NCBI GenBank assembly: GCA_965214325.1
Contig: CBDCBG010000006.1
Location: 62,001 to 126,000 of the forward strand
Direction of reading: 5' to 3'
Source: JAJEFO01 sp965214325
GTDB lineage: Bacteria > Pseudomonadota > Alphaproteobacteria > Rhodobacterales > Rhodobacteraceae
Length of the DNA: 64,000 bases
This document shows positions 36,104 to 45,760 of this stretch, in pieces; position 1 is the first letter of the stretch; the number at the start of each line of letters is the position of its first letter. The notes beneath the pieces are model-generated. The model had not been told where the DNA came from and searched no databases. It saw only the letters and a program-made list of their open reading frames with translations. The position numbers were made by a program, and so were the translations under genes.

Positions 36104-37005
36104 ATGCTGCGAGACCATGTGCCATTCATCGCCGTCATGTTGGTCATCCTGATGTTCTGGGCGATCTCGGGCGATAGGTTCATGTCTGTGCGCAACCGGA
36201 CCTTCATTGCACAACAGACGCCGGTGCTGATGCTGCTGGCCCTTGCGCAGCTGATGGTCGTGACGACCGGGTCGATCGACATTTCCATTGGATCGAGTCT
36301 GGCTTTTTGGCCTTTTGCGGCGCGCTTGGGATGCTCTGGTTCGGGGATGCAGGTCTGATCATTTCTATGCCAAAGATCCCGTTCTTGGTGACGACGCTGG
36401 CCATGCTCATCATCTTGCGTGCAGTCGTGATCATCGTTTCGGACGGCACTGCAATCTACATCACCGATGAAAGCGTGTCCGGCGGCACCAACATTTCATC
36501 GGTTGCTGCGCCGTGGCTGCCGTCGACGGGAAAATTCCCCGCGATCTTCATCTTTGCTGCAATCGTCGCCCTTTTCATGTGGGCATTCCACGAAAGGACC
36601 GTTTTCGGTCAGCAATCGCGCGCAGTCGGAGGCAACGAAGAGGTGCTGCGCCTCGTCGGCATCAACGTCACGACCTTCAAGATCAAGGTCTTCGCTGCGG
36701 CCGGGCTGATGGTCGGACTTGCGGCTTGCGTCAACTTGGCAAGGTCCGGTGCGGCGACCCCGCAGGCAGGATTGATGATCGGACTGGACGCGATCGCGGC
36801 CGTGGCGTTGGGCGGAACTCCCCTCACGGGCGGTTATGGCAGCGTGACAGAGACCATCATTGGCGCACTCACGCTTGCGATCGTGCGGAACGGACTGACC
36901 ATCGCCGGCGCGCCGCCGTCGTGGAGCCAGGTTGCGCTTGGTGTCCTTCTGATCGCTGCCATCGCGATATCGCTCAACCGGAGCAAGGCTGTTGTCGTGA
37001 AGTGA
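36104..37005 (+). pseudogene. Sugar ABC transporter permease (BPD_transp_2, RbsC-like), frameshifted
   Basis: The first segment, from the ATG at 36104, has 'PVLMLLALAQLMVVTTGSID' and 'ISIGSSLAF', the RbsC/XylH-like membrane signature. The frame then shifts near 36307; the second frame continues 'CGALGMLWFGDAGL' and 'KIPFLVTTLAMLII' through a normal C terminus at 37005. About 30 residues usual between these parts appear missing as well. No ATPase or binding-protein gene follows. It is dead whether or not the upstream IS insertion removed its promoter. Confidence 0.8.
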
Positions 37006-37690
37006 GGTAGCAAGGGACCCGCATTCCAGCGGCCTGCCCAATCGGACGGTGCCTGACAAAGGCTGAAAGGCCTCGATGCCGACCCATGGCGGAAAAACCG
37101 ACGGAGGCTTGCGCAGCAGCGCATCCAGCGCCATTCCTGCAGTGCCCAACTTCCGGTTCGAAGTGCAATTCCGCCCGTTTCCGGTGCGAGGGCGGGGTTC
37201 GAGCGGCGGCGTGAGACAGTCACTGCCTGCTTGCGGGCGTTTCCAGGATCCGCTCTTCAAGGAAATCTGAAAATCCTACGCCGTTCAATCGCGGGCCCGC
37301 GTTACAGATCCGGTTCTTCACATCCCTTTCCGCAGGCCGGAAGTCGTGAGGGCGTGCCAGAACCGTCCGGCCACGGAGGCGTGACGAGGCCCTGTCCGGC
37401 AAGCGAGAGCAGAACCCGGACATGGCGCGCATGCAGCCTGAATTGCCACGCTGACGGAGCATGTTCGGGGACATTCATGGAAAGAGCCCCCAGTCTTGTT
37501 GAGCAGGGCCGGAGCCTGCAGAATGATCTGCGCCTGCAGCCTCGGGAATCCCTGGCTGGCAGCCAGGAACGGACGCCAACTCTGGCCCCAACTCAGTGCA
37601 TCGGCGATCTTGCCCGGGCTACGACGACAGATCCGGCACGCAAGGAGCGGAAAACACGGGCCTCAAGAGGACACTCGAGAAAAGGGGGAA
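37006..37690. other. Gap with no recognisable gene
   Basis: About 680 bp downstream of the broken permease. Open frames on both strands lack motifs. I see no repeat or RNA structure that I can name. Confidence 0.4.
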
Positions 37691-37699
37691 ATTGTCGGC

Positions 37700-37850
37700 G
37701 CAGCCAGAACCGGTGAAGCTGGGTCGGCCATGATGCGCCGCACCGACACCTCGTGCCTCGCGAGGCGCTCATGCGGGTTGCGTGGGTCCGACTTCGCGAC
37801 CCGCCCCGTTTCCCTTTCGGGCGCGGCGGGAATTCGGGCAGCTCCCCGCC
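37700..37850 (-). pseudogene. IS66 transposase remnant
   Basis: The minus strand reads 'ELPEFPPRPKGKRG' and then, in another frame, 'RVAKSDPRNPHERLARHEVS' followed by VRRIMADP. This matches the intact IS66 TnpC at 28.5 kb (PEIPPRPKGKRGRIAKSD...). It is a short frameshifted relic of a second IS66-type element. Confidence 0.7.
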
Positions 37851-38130
37851 GCGGTGGGATGGTGCGGCGTCGCCTACGCACTGTCGGAACGAATGCGTCC
37901 CGGGCAAGGCCGGCAACCAGTTCGCCAACAGAAGGATTCGATCATCGATCAAGTGGGCATGCCAATGTCAGCGAACCAGCGACACCCGAGCCTGTTCAGC
38001 GGGGCAAGGATGCGGCCGGACCGTCGGACGAGTCACGTCAGGAACAGGGGCGGGGGTCGGCAACTGCCAATCTGCGCAGGGATGCAGGAAGGGATGGGCG
38101 ATTGCCTGAAAGCAATGGACGGCGAATCAT
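37851..38130. other. Gap before ISKra4-type element 2
   Basis: No gene recognised. The last bases (38124-38130, GAATCAT) are the left copy of the target duplication of the following element. Confidence 0.4.
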
Positions 38131-39970
38131 GGGGTGTAACCCAGTTTTGTTGTTTACGCCGCCAGGGCCCGGTTTGCGTTCCAGTCCAGGTAGTCGGCCC
38201 ACCGGTTGTTGTGCAGGCATGCCTTGATGGCCATGAGGCGATTGGCACCGGCCTTGGTCCAGTGGCTTCCCGGCTGCTTAAGGCGCTTGCCGACGAGTTG
38301 CCGGCCCAGGCTTTCGACCACGCCGGAGCCGACCTGCATGCCTCGCCTGATATACTGGTCGTATTGCATGCGGTCCTGGTTGTTCCGGTAGTGGTCGATG
38401 CAGGCAGCCACATCCTTGCCCCGGTCCCGGAATGGCTCAAGCCAGGCAATGACCTCGTGCACGCGCCCAGCCTTCAGTTCATCCCTGATTTCCTCGATGC
38501 GCCGTTTCCGCTCGCCCTGGTCCGCAACCAGCACCTTGAGGGCGTCGCCAGCATAGTCCAGCGCGTGCCACAGATCCAGCACATAGGTGATCCTCGGCCC
38601 GGGCAGCATCTCCTGGCAGACATTGACGATCCACGTCGCCCCGTCCGAGAGCACGACGACCTCCTCGGCATCGCCGAGCCCGGTGCGATGTATCAGCCGT
38701 CCGAGGCGGGCGGCAAAGTCGGAACGGGCGCTCACGCCGCCGATGGCGGCAGCGCTGTCGATGGCGGCGCTGACAGTCTCGCTGCCCTTGTCCTTCGTGA
38801 CCTCGCCGGTCTTCGGGCTCCGCCCCTGGGCGGTATATGCGATCACCACCTTCGCCTCCCGGGTCTTCGAGCTTCCATCCTCCTGCTTGCCGCGGATGCC
38901 TTTCGTCTCCTCTTGGCGCATCGGCACCCCGGTGCCGTCCATGGCAAGATATTGCCGACTGGCCGCCGGTGCCGCACCTTCCACGATCACCCGCTCGAAT
39001 TGCTCGACCTTGTTGCCGATTGCCCTGACGCGGCGCTGCAATGCGGATGGCGAGACCAGGACCCCGGCAAGGTTCCTGAGCAGGCCGGTGGCCGGGGCGT
39101 AGCTGCAGATGGCGGCGGCCTCGGCCATGATACTGGTTGCCCCTGCCGTGCAGTTGTCGCCCTCGGCGCCGATCATGCGGTCCAGGAGGTAGAAGCCACC
39201 CCCGCAATCCCGGCAGAGGAAATAGGTGCGGATGATCTCGACATCACCGAGCCGGGTGGTGAAGGTCTTGGCGGCCCGGCGGTGGCGGACCATCTTCCTG
39301 CCGCAATGCCTGCATTCGGGTGCCTTGAGGGTGGAGTCCACATGTTCGAGAATGACCTTGAGGCCGACGCCGCCATTACCCAGGGCGCCGTCCCTGAGCG
39401 CCCGCTCGATGCTGTCGATGTCGGCACCCTTCTGGCTGGCCGCCCTGACCAGCTTCGGCAACAGCTCGGCATACCGGGTCTCGACATCGGCCATGAGCGC
39501 GGCAAGCTCGGCCGAGGGTGCGGCCGGATTGCGGCCGAATTCGGGCAATTCACTGGCGGTGATCTCCCGCCAGCGGACCTCCTTGCCGTCACGCCAGTAG
39601 GCGGTGTAGCCGCCACTCCGGGTGCGGATGACCGGCGGATGCAGCCTGGCATCCTTCGTCGACAGCTTGGCCAGATACTCGACCGCGTCCGGGTCGCGGC
39701 AATCCGTCTTGTTGTCCTGTCGTTCCATGCCTGCCTCTCCTGCTCTCTACTGCTCGGTCCGCCGGCGGGCAGGCGACCGTGTTCCCCGGTCGTCCCGGCC
39801 GTGGCGGCTGTGCCCTTTCAAGGACAATGGAGGCGGCAGTGCAACCCGAAGGCGCAGGAGCGGTGATTCGTGCAGGGTGCAGGCGGCGGGCGTCCGGTAC
39901 CGTAGCTGCCTGTCGGAGCAGAACAAAGGGGGCTGAAATCAGCCCAAACAACAAAAGTGGGTTACACCCC
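38131..39970 (-). mobile_element. ISKra4-type element 2
   Basis: 1840 bp. Terminal inverted repeats GGGGTGTAACCCAGTTTTGT (left) and the same with one mismatch at the right (GGGGTGTAACCCACTTTTGT, inverted), continuing TGTTT. The direct repeat GAATCAT is at 38124-38130 and 39971-39977 (8 bp if one terminal C is counted as target). Confidence 0.92.
38154..39728 (-). CDS. ISKra4-like transposase 2
   Basis: 524 residues. Zinc motif 'CRHCGRKMVRH' with later 'CRDCGGGFYLLDR'. DDE region: 'YLAMDGTGVPMRQEETKG', 'VVLSDGATWIVNVCQEM' with 'YVLDLWHALDY', and 'MQVGSGVVESLGRQLVGKRL' near the C terminus. It appears intact. It is clearly related to the transposase at 58.8 kb, but the two elements have different termini. 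Confidence 0.88.
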   Translation of the reverse strand: MERQDNKTDCRDPDAVEYLAKLSTKDARLHPPVIRTRSGGYTAYWRDGKEVRWREITASELPEFGRNPAAPSAELAALMADVETRYAELLPKLVRAASQKGADIDSIERALRDGALGNGGVGLKVILEHVDSTLKAPECRHCGRKMVRHRRAAKTFTTRLGDVEIIRTYFLCRDCGGGFYLLDRMIGAEGDNCTAGATSIMAEAAAICSYAPATGLLRNLAGVLVSPSALQRRVRAIGNKVEQFERVIVEGAAPAASRQYLAMDGTGVPMRQEETKGIRGKQEDGSSKTREAKVVIAYTAQGRSPKTGEVTKDKGSETVSAAIDSAAAIGGVSARSDFAARLGRLIHRTGLGDAEEVVVLSDGATWIVNVCQEMLPGPRITYVLDLWHALDYAGDALKVLVADQGERKRRIEEIRDELKAGRVHEVIAWLEPFRDRGKDVAACIDHYRNNQDRMQYDQYIRRGMQVGSGVVESLGRQLVGKRLKQPGSHWTKAGANRLMAIKACLHNNRWADYLDWNANRALAA

Positions 39971-40044
39971 GAATCATGACGCGTGTTGCGGTGAAGGCAT
40001 GGGTGGAGTAGTCTTCGGGCTCTGCACCGAACGTGGGGCACAAG

Positions 40045-40512
40045 ATGGAGCTCAGGCAACGGATCGAAGCTGCGTTGAAGCAGTCCATGCGCGAGCGTGA
40101 AGCAGTACGGCTCTCGACGCTCAGGCTTATCACGGCCGCCATCAGGGATCGCGACATCGCTTGGCGAGCGCAGGGCGGTGATGCCGCGGATTCAGGTGTC
40201 GATTCTGGGGGCATCCTCGAGATACTCGGCAAAATGGTAAAGCAGCGCCAGGAATCTGCGCGTGCCTACGAGGAAGGCGGGCGTGTCGAACTGGCCGAAA
40301 AGGAACACGCGGAAATCTCGGTTATCCAGGAGTTCCTGCCAAGGCAGCTGGATGAGGCCGAGACGGAGGCTGCAGTGGAGGCGGCGATTGCCGAAACAGG
40401 CGCTAGTTCCATCCGGGACGTGGGCAAGGTCATGGGGGCCTTGAAGGCCAAGTATGCCGGCAGGATGGATTTCGGCACCGTAGGACCAAAGGTGCGAGAG
40501 CAACTCGGGTAG
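40045..40512 (+). CDS. GatB/YqeY domain protein
   Basis: 155 residues. The YqeY fold is shown by 'REREAVRLSTLRLITAAIRD', 'EISVIQEFLPRQLDEAE' and 'DVGKVMGALKAKYAGRMDFG'. It resembles the C-terminal tRNA-sensing part of GatB and may act in tRNA or amidotransferase biology. The ATG at 40045 is used. It lies divergent from carA in the original gene order. Confidence 0.88.
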   Translation: MELRQRIEAALKQSMREREAVRLSTLRLITAAIRDRDIAWRAQGGDAADSGVDSGGILEILGKMVKQRQESARAYEEGGRVELAEKEHAEISVIQEFLPRQLDEAETEAAVEAAIAETGASSIRDVGKVMGALKAKYAGRMDFGTVGPKVREQLG

Positions 40513-40593
40513 ATGGTCCCGCGAAGCCACCGACTGGTCGCTTCGGCACGTGCCGAGGCGCGCGGTGCGCAGCGGGTTACGAAGCGCTCCGGT

Positions 40594-41085
40594 TCAGGTT
40601 CGGATGAGCCTCTTGAGTTCGGCATGGAGCTCCTTGCGCTCGGCAGGGGTCAGGAACGCGCCGAGCTCGACCTCCCGCCCGCCGCCGCGGAGCGTCAGGT
40701 AGTCCTCGACCGGCCCTTCGCGTGACAGGTGCGCCGTGACCCAGTTGGGGAAGGCGTCCCATGTTCTTGTGGGATGCCCGGGCACTCGATGTTCGAGGTG
40801 GACCCGATCGGGAGAGAGTGTCAATTCTTCGTGAATCTGCCTGCCAGCGCGGTTGGCCATGAGCGCTCGCCAGACGCCGCCGACGGCCACGAACATGAAC
40901 GCCAGCAGGATCCAGACCATTGGCGATCCAATTACCGCGAGGAGGGGCAGGGAGAGAAGCGCTGCCGTTGTCCCGATGAACCACGCGAAGCCCTTGGCCG
41001 TCATCGACTGCTGCGGCCAAAGATCTAGTTTCCATCCATGCGCGGTTTCGGTCCAACGATAGGGCATTTCCGCAACCGGGTTCAT
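40594..41085 (-). CDS. DUF2244 membrane protein
   Basis: 163 residues with two adjacent transmembrane helices ('GFAWFIGTTAALLSLPLLAV' and 'PMVWILLAFMFVAVGGVW'), then a soluble domain with 'LEHRVPGHPTRTWDAFPNWV'. This is the DUF2244 pattern. The family often lies beside cytochrome oxidase genes in alphaproteobacteria, as here beside ctaD. Exact role unknown. Confidence 0.83.
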   Translation of the reverse strand: MNPVAEMPYRWTETAHGWKLDLWPQQSMTAKGFAWFIGTTAALLSLPLLAVIGSPMVWILLAFMFVAVGGVWRALMANRAGRQIHEELTLSPDRVHLEHRVPGHPTRTWDAFPNWVTAHLSREGPVEDYLTLRGGGREVELGAFLTPAERKELHAELKRLIRT

Positions 41086-41202
41086 CCCTCCGACCCGCCC
41101 GGGCGGTCCTTCAGGGCTTGGCGCGACAGCGGTGACGCACCCCCGGCAGCGTGGACGGCAAGGGGCGCAGGTGGCCCGCTGGTCACGGGGGACAAGGGGG
41201 CA

Positions 41203-42864
41203 CTAGTGAGCGTGGCCTCGGTCCCAGTCCTCGCGCCGTGGCAACGTCTCGAAAGTGTGTGCCGGCGGCGGCGTCGGAAGCGTCCACTCGAGCGTGTCCG
41301 CGTGCTCGTTCCAATAGCTCTTCTCCGAAACGGGTCGTCCAGCGAGGATCGTGTAGACCACGATTCCGATAAACAGGAGGAACGAGGCAAACGCGAGGAA
41401 GGCGCCCCAGCTGGAGACCTCGTTCCAGTAGGCGAACGCTTCGGGATAGTCTATGTATCTGCGCGGCATGCCTTGGCGGCCGAGGAAGTGCTGCGGGAAG
41501 AACGTGACGTTGGCGCCGATGAACATCATCCAGAACTGGATCTTGCCGAGCCATTCGGGATATTGGCGCCCCGACATCTTGCCGATCCAGTAATACATGC
41601 CCGCGAATATCGCGAAGACGGCGCCGAGGGACATCACGTAGTGGAAGTGCGCCACAACGTAATAGGTGTCATGGTAGGCCCGGTCGATGCCGGCCTGCGC
41701 GAGCACGATGCCGGTCACCCCTCCGACGGTGAATAGGAACAGGAAGCCGAAGGCGTAGAGCATCGGCGTCTTGAACTCGATGGAGCCGCCCCACATCGTG
41801 GCAATCCACGAGAAGATCTTGACGCCTGTGGGCACCGCAATCACCATTGTTGCCAGCATGAAATAGGTCTGCTGGGTCAGGCTCATGCCCACGGTATACA
41901 TATGGTGCGCCCATACGACGAAGCCGAGCGCGCCGATCGCGATCAGCGCCCATACCATTGGCAGGTAGCCGAAGACTGGCTTGCGGCTGAATGTGGAGAT
42001 GACATGGCTGATTATGCCGAAGCCCGGAAGGATGATTATGTAGACCTCGGGGTGTCCGAAGAACCAGAGAATGTGCTGGTAGAGAATGGGATCGCCTCCG
42101 CCTTCGGCTTGGAAGAAGGTCGTGCCGAAGTTCCTGTCGGTCAGCAGCATGGTGATGGCGCCGGCCAGCACGGGCAGCGAGAGCAGGATCAGCCACGCCG
42201 TCACGAAAATCGACCATGCAAAGAGCGGCACCTTGAAGAGCGTCATTCCGGGAGCCCGCATGTTCAGGAACGTCGTGATCATGTTGATCGAGCCCAGGAC
42301 CGACGACGCACCGGAAAGGTGCACCGCAAAGATCGCCAGATCCATTGAGAAGCCCTGTTCGGAGGTCGAGAGAGGCGGATAGAGAACCCATCCTACGCCG
42401 GATCCCATCTGGCCATTGCCGCCGGGAGACAGCACGCTGGCAACCGCGAGCGACGAGCCGGCGACGTACAGCCAGTAGCTGAGATTGTTCATGCGCGGGA
42501 AAGCCATGTCCGGCGCGCCGATATGCAGGGGCATGAAGAAGTTGCCAAAGCCGCCGAACATGGCCGGGATGACGACGAAGAACATCATCAGGATGCCGTG
42601 CGCGGTCACGAGGACGTTCCAGAGGTGACCGTTTGGCGCACAGGTGCCGTCCGCGATCAGCCTTGCCCCCTCTGCGCACATGAACTGCACGCCGGGATCC
42701 TTCAGTTCCATCCGCATGTAGACCGTGAAGGCGACCGCGACGATTCCAACGATGGCTGACGTGAACAGGTAGAGGATCCCGATGTCCTTGTGGTTCGTCG
42801 ACATGAACCAGCGTTCGAAGAATCCGGGCTTGTGATCGTGCTCGTGTGCGGCGGCGTCGGCCAT
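41203..42864 (-). CDS. ctaD: Cytochrome c oxidase subunit I (aa3 type)
   Basis: 553 residues, about twelve transmembrane helices. The CuB/Tyr site 'WFFGHPEVYIIILPGFG' and the heme ligands in 'VVAHFHYVMSLG' are intact; 'ERWFMSTNHKDIGILYLF' is the usual N terminus. It reduces oxygen to water and pumps protons. The ATG at 42864 follows AGGAGG. The longer open frame upstream overlaps the promoter region. ctaC is not adjacent. Confidence 0.95.
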   Translation of the reverse strand: MADAAAHEHDHKPGFFERWFMSTNHKDIGILYLFTSAIVGIVAVAFTVYMRMELKDPGVQFMCAEGARLIADGTCAPNGHLWNVLVTAHGILMMFFVVIPAMFGGFGNFFMPLHIGAPDMAFPRMNNLSYWLYVAGSSLAVASVLSPGGNGQMGSGVGWVLYPPLSTSEQGFSMDLAIFAVHLSGASSVLGSINMITTFLNMRAPGMTLFKVPLFAWSIFVTAWLILLSLPVLAGAITMLLTDRNFGTTFFQAEGGGDPILYQHILWFFGHPEVYIIILPGFGIISHVISTFSRKPVFGYLPMVWALIAIGALGFVVWAHHMYTVGMSLTQQTYFMLATMVIAVPTGVKIFSWIATMWGGSIEFKTPMLYAFGFLFLFTVGGVTGIVLAQAGIDRAYHDTYYVVAHFHYVMSLGAVFAIFAGMYYWIGKMSGRQYPEWLGKIQFWMMFIGANVTFFPQHFLGRQGMPRRYIDYPEAFAYWNEVSSWGAFLAFASFLLFIGIVVYTILAGRPVSEKSYWNEHADTLEWTLPTPPPAHTFETLPRREDWDRGHAH

Positions 42865-43134
42865 CCATGCCTCCTGAAGTCGCGCTTCTGCAAACGGGCG
42901 GCGGGCCGCCGCGTCTTTGGGGCCCTTTCTACGGCCATGGACCGGCTTGAGCAATGGCGGATGGGTGTCTGGCGTTGAGAAAAGTTGTCTCGGTTGTCGC
43001 ACCCGCGGCACGGGCGGAGTCCCCGCTTGGCCGGACGGAAGGGCCCCGAGAGACTGAAATTCGACATGCCATGTCGCATTCCGTTCAGCGCGGCGGCCGA
43101 GTCCCGGCAATTTTTTCTCCCAAGGAGAATCGCC

Positions 43135-44007
43135 ATGGCCATCACGCTTGAGAACGGCCGCCTGTCAAACGAGGACGTGGCGCAATACTGGCGAGACGGA
43201 TTTCTTTTTCCGATCCACGTCTTCAGTTCCGAGGAGGTGGCCGCCGCACGGACCTCCCTGGAAGACATGGAACGCGACTGGCTGGATGCGGGCCTCCCCT
43301 TGCCGCTCAACACGTACAAGCGAGTGAATGCGCAGGTGGTGATGCCATTCCTGGTCGACATCGCTCGCCACCCTGCGATTCTGGACGTGGTCGAGGGAAT
43401 CCTGGGCCCGGACATCCTTATCTACGCGGCGGAGTTCTTCATCAAGGAGCCCAGGACGGAGTCAATCGTGAGCATGCACCAGGATCTCACCTATTGGGGG
43501 CTCGGGGCGATTGACGGTCTTGTGACGGCCTGGCTGGCGCTTTCGCCGGCAACCGCCGCATCGGGCTGCATGGACTTCGTGCGGGGCAGTCACAAGCAGC
43601 CGATCCTTCCGCACGAAGACACGTTCGACGCGAACAACCTCTTGAGCAGGGGCCAGGAGGTCAAGGTTGACATTGCGGAAGAGGACAAGACGCCGATCAT
43701 GCTGGAACCGGGCGAGATGAGCCTCCATCACGGGTTGACCATTCATGGTTCAGGGCCCAACGGCTCGGGGGACAGGCGCATCGGTTGCGTGATCCGCTAC
43801 GTCCGCCCGGACATGGAGCAAAAGGTCGGGACCGATGACTATGCGATGGAGGCCCGTGGCGAGGACCGGTTCGGGAACTTCATCCTCACGCCCACGCCGC
43901 ACTCCCTCTTCGCGCCCGAATCCCTTGAGATCTACGACCGCATGCGGGCCGAGCAGGCCAAGGTCAAGATGAGGGACGCCAAGAAATCGACGGAGATCTA
44001 TTCCTGA
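43135..44007 (+). CDS. Phytanoyl-CoA dioxygenase (PhyH) family protein
   Basis: 290 residues. The Fe(II) facial triad is visible: His and Asp in 'SIVSMHQDLTYWG' and the distal His in 'SLHHGLTIHGSGPNGS'; the following Arg region binds 2-oxoglutarate. The ATG at 43135 has AAGGAGA at 43122-43128. It overlaps the next gene by one base (TGATG). PhyH-type enzymes hydroxylate varied small molecules; the paired HD gene resembles that seen in phosphonate oxidation. Confidence 0.87.
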   Translation: MAITLENGRLSNEDVAQYWRDGFLFPIHVFSSEEVAAARTSLEDMERDWLDAGLPLPLNTYKRVNAQVVMPFLVDIARHPAILDVVEGILGPDILIYAAEFFIKEPRTESIVSMHQDLTYWGLGAIDGLVTAWLALSPATAASGCMDFVRGSHKQPILPHEDTFDANNLLSRGQEVKVDIAEEDKTPIMLEPGEMSLHHGLTIHGSGPNGSGDRRIGCVIRYVRPDMEQKVGTDDYAMEARGEDRFGNFILTPTPHSLFAPESLEIYDRMRAEQAKVKMRDAKKSTEIYS

Positions 44008-44624
44008 TGGAGCAAGTCAAGTTCACGGCCATGAAAGATGGCGACAAGGAAGACTACGATCTTCTGTCCGCGCACGAGGTCGAATACGCCAAGGGCACGG
44101 CCGACCGGCTTCTGAAGGCACTTGTCCAGCTTGACGAGAGCCTGTCCGGCTACCAGATCACGCGGCTTGGGCATTCGCTTCAGTCCGCGACGCGGGCCTG
44201 GCGCGACGGCGCGGACACGGACTGGGTCGTTTCCGCTCTCCTGCACGATGTCGGCGACATGTTCGCGCCCCACAATCACGACGAGTACGCGGCGGCGATT
44301 CTCAAGCCCTTCGTTCGCGAGCAGTGCTCCTGGGTGGTACAGGCCCACGGAGACTTTCAGCTTCTGTATTTTGGCGAACACGTGGGAGCGGATCCCATGA
44401 AGCGCGACAGGCACAAGGGTCACGTCTATTTCGACGATTGCGCGGAGTTCTGCGAACGCTGGGACCAGTCGAGCTTTGATCCCGGCTATGACACGAAGCC
44501 GCTCCCGTTTTTCGAGCCGATGGTACACGAGGTGTTTGCCCGGGACGCCCACGATCCGGCAGTGCTGCGAGAAGGCGAACGCGAACCGCTGGCTGATTCG
44601 GAACGGGCGGCACGGAGAAACTGA
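44007..44624 (+). CDS. HD-domain protein, PhnZ-like
   Basis: 205 residues. 'RLGHSLQSATRAWRDGAD' followed by 'WVVSALLHDVGDMFAPHNHD' and 'WVVQAHGDFQL' gives the His, His-Asp, His, His pattern of diiron HD enzymes, close in layout to PhnZ-type oxygenases. The Tyr/Glu pair that PhnZ has before the first His is not obvious here (a Tyr is at -7). The start overlaps the dioxygenase stop, so the two are coupled. Confidence 0.8.
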   Translation: MEQVKFTAMKDGDKEDYDLLSAHEVEYAKGTADRLLKALVQLDESLSGYQITRLGHSLQSATRAWRDGADTDWVVSALLHDVGDMFAPHNHDEYAAAILKPFVREQCSWVVQAHGDFQLLYFGEHVGADPMKRDRHKGHVYFDDCAEFCERWDQSSFDPGYDTKPLPFFEPMVHEVFARDAHDPAVLREGEREPLADSERAARRN

Positions 44625-44734
44625 AGGCGCATGCGCCGCGCGCGGGAGCCGATGCGGCGGAAAGGTGCTTCCGGTGACGGCTCGACGGGAAGTGCATCAT
44701 CGCGGCGGCGCCCGTCCTGCTTCAGGTGCCTGCA

Positions 44735-45421
44735 TCAAGGCGGACCTGCCGCAGGGTGCTGATCCTCGCCTCGCCCGCCGACCACCTGACCAAACGTCGT
44801 CTTCAGCGCGACATCCACGTCCGCCAGGGTTGCGGGCAGGCCAAGCTCGACAAGCGAGGTCACGCCGTGGCCCGAGACGCCGCAGGGCACGATGCCGTCG
44901 AAGTGGGAAAGGTCGGGGCCCACATTGATTGACATGCCATGGAACGAGATCCACCTCCGCAGTCGTATCCCGAGTGCGGCGATCTTGTCTTCCCTGGGCG
45001 TTCCGTCCGCGAGAGGCGGCATTTCCGGTCTTGCCACCCATACGCCGACACGGCCCTCACGGCGCTCTCCCGTGACGTTGAACTCGGCCAGCGTGGCGAT
45101 GATCCACTCCTCGAGGTCGTGCACGAATTTCCGTACGTCCTGGCCGCGGGCTGCCACGTCAAGCATCACGTAGACAACCCTTTGTCCGGGCCCATGATAG
45201 GTGTACTGGCCGCCGCGCTTGCTCTGATGAACCGGAAAGCGAGCCGGATCCTTCAGGTCCGCCTCGTTTGCCGATGTGCCCGCGGTATAGAGTGGGGGAT
45301 GCTCGACAAGCCAGATTGCCTCCTCTGCTTCGCCTGTGCGGATACGGGACGCGCGATCCTCCATGAAGGCGACCGCCTCCCGGTAGTCTTGCAATTCGTT
45401 CGACTGGATCCATTCGACCAT
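44735..45421 (-). CDS. lipB: Octanoyl-[acyl carrier protein]:protein octanoyltransferase
   Basis: 228 residues. 'SKRGGQYTYHGPGQRVVYVM' is the LipB signature, the catalytic Lys is in 'EDKIAALGIRLRRWISFHG' and the Cys in 'GIVPCGVSGHGVTSL'. It moves octanoyl groups from ACP to lipoate-dependent enzymes. The ATG at 45421 gives the usual 'MVEWIQSNE' start. It is convergent with the HD-domain gene. Confidence 0.94.
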   Translation of the reverse strand: MVEWIQSNELQDYREAVAFMEDRASRIRTGEAEEAIWLVEHPPLYTAGTSANEADLKDPARFPVHQSKRGGQYTYHGPGQRVVYVMLDVAARGQDVRKFVHDLEEWIIATLAEFNVTGERREGRVGVWVARPEMPPLADGTPREDKIAALGIRLRRWISFHGMSINVGPDLSHFDGIVPCGVSGHGVTSLVELGLPATLADVDVALKTTFGQVVGGRGEDQHPAAGPP

Positions 45422-45673
45422 CGTGCCCGCTCCGACGGCAATCATTGCTCGATTGCCGCAGGCAATGCCTGTCAAGTGCACGTGTATCCAATTGGGCCGT
45501 CAGTGCCAACGCCAGGTTCCGCGTGCGTTCGGCACGAGCCTGAGCGCTGGCAGACGTTGCAGCGACCGGCCTGACTGACACGCCGCGGGATTGGCGAGAG
45601 GTCCTTTTGTTTGTTCGCCCCTTCACAAGTGCGCAAACGCTCGTTAAGAGGCATGAGTTCCAAACCGGTGCGT

Positions 45674-45760
45674 GCGGTCGTGGCGGAATTGGTAGACGCG
45701 CAGCGTTGAGGTCGCTGTGGGGTAACACCCGTGGAAGTTCGAGTCTTCTCGACCGCACCA
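45674..45760 (+). tRNA. tRNA-Leu (anticodon GAG)
   Basis: 87 nt including an encoded CCA. Acceptor GCGGTCG pairs with CGACCGC. The anticodon stem CAGCG/CGCTG encloses TTGAGGT (anticodon GAG). A long variable arm and the T-arm 'GTTCGAGTC' follow, as in class II tRNAs. Confidence 0.95.

Noticed and set aside
43135..44624. Naming the dioxygenase/HD pair phnY-phnZ
   Set aside because: The Tyr/Glu residues before the HD motif differ and no phosphonate genes are nearby, so only the family level is supported.
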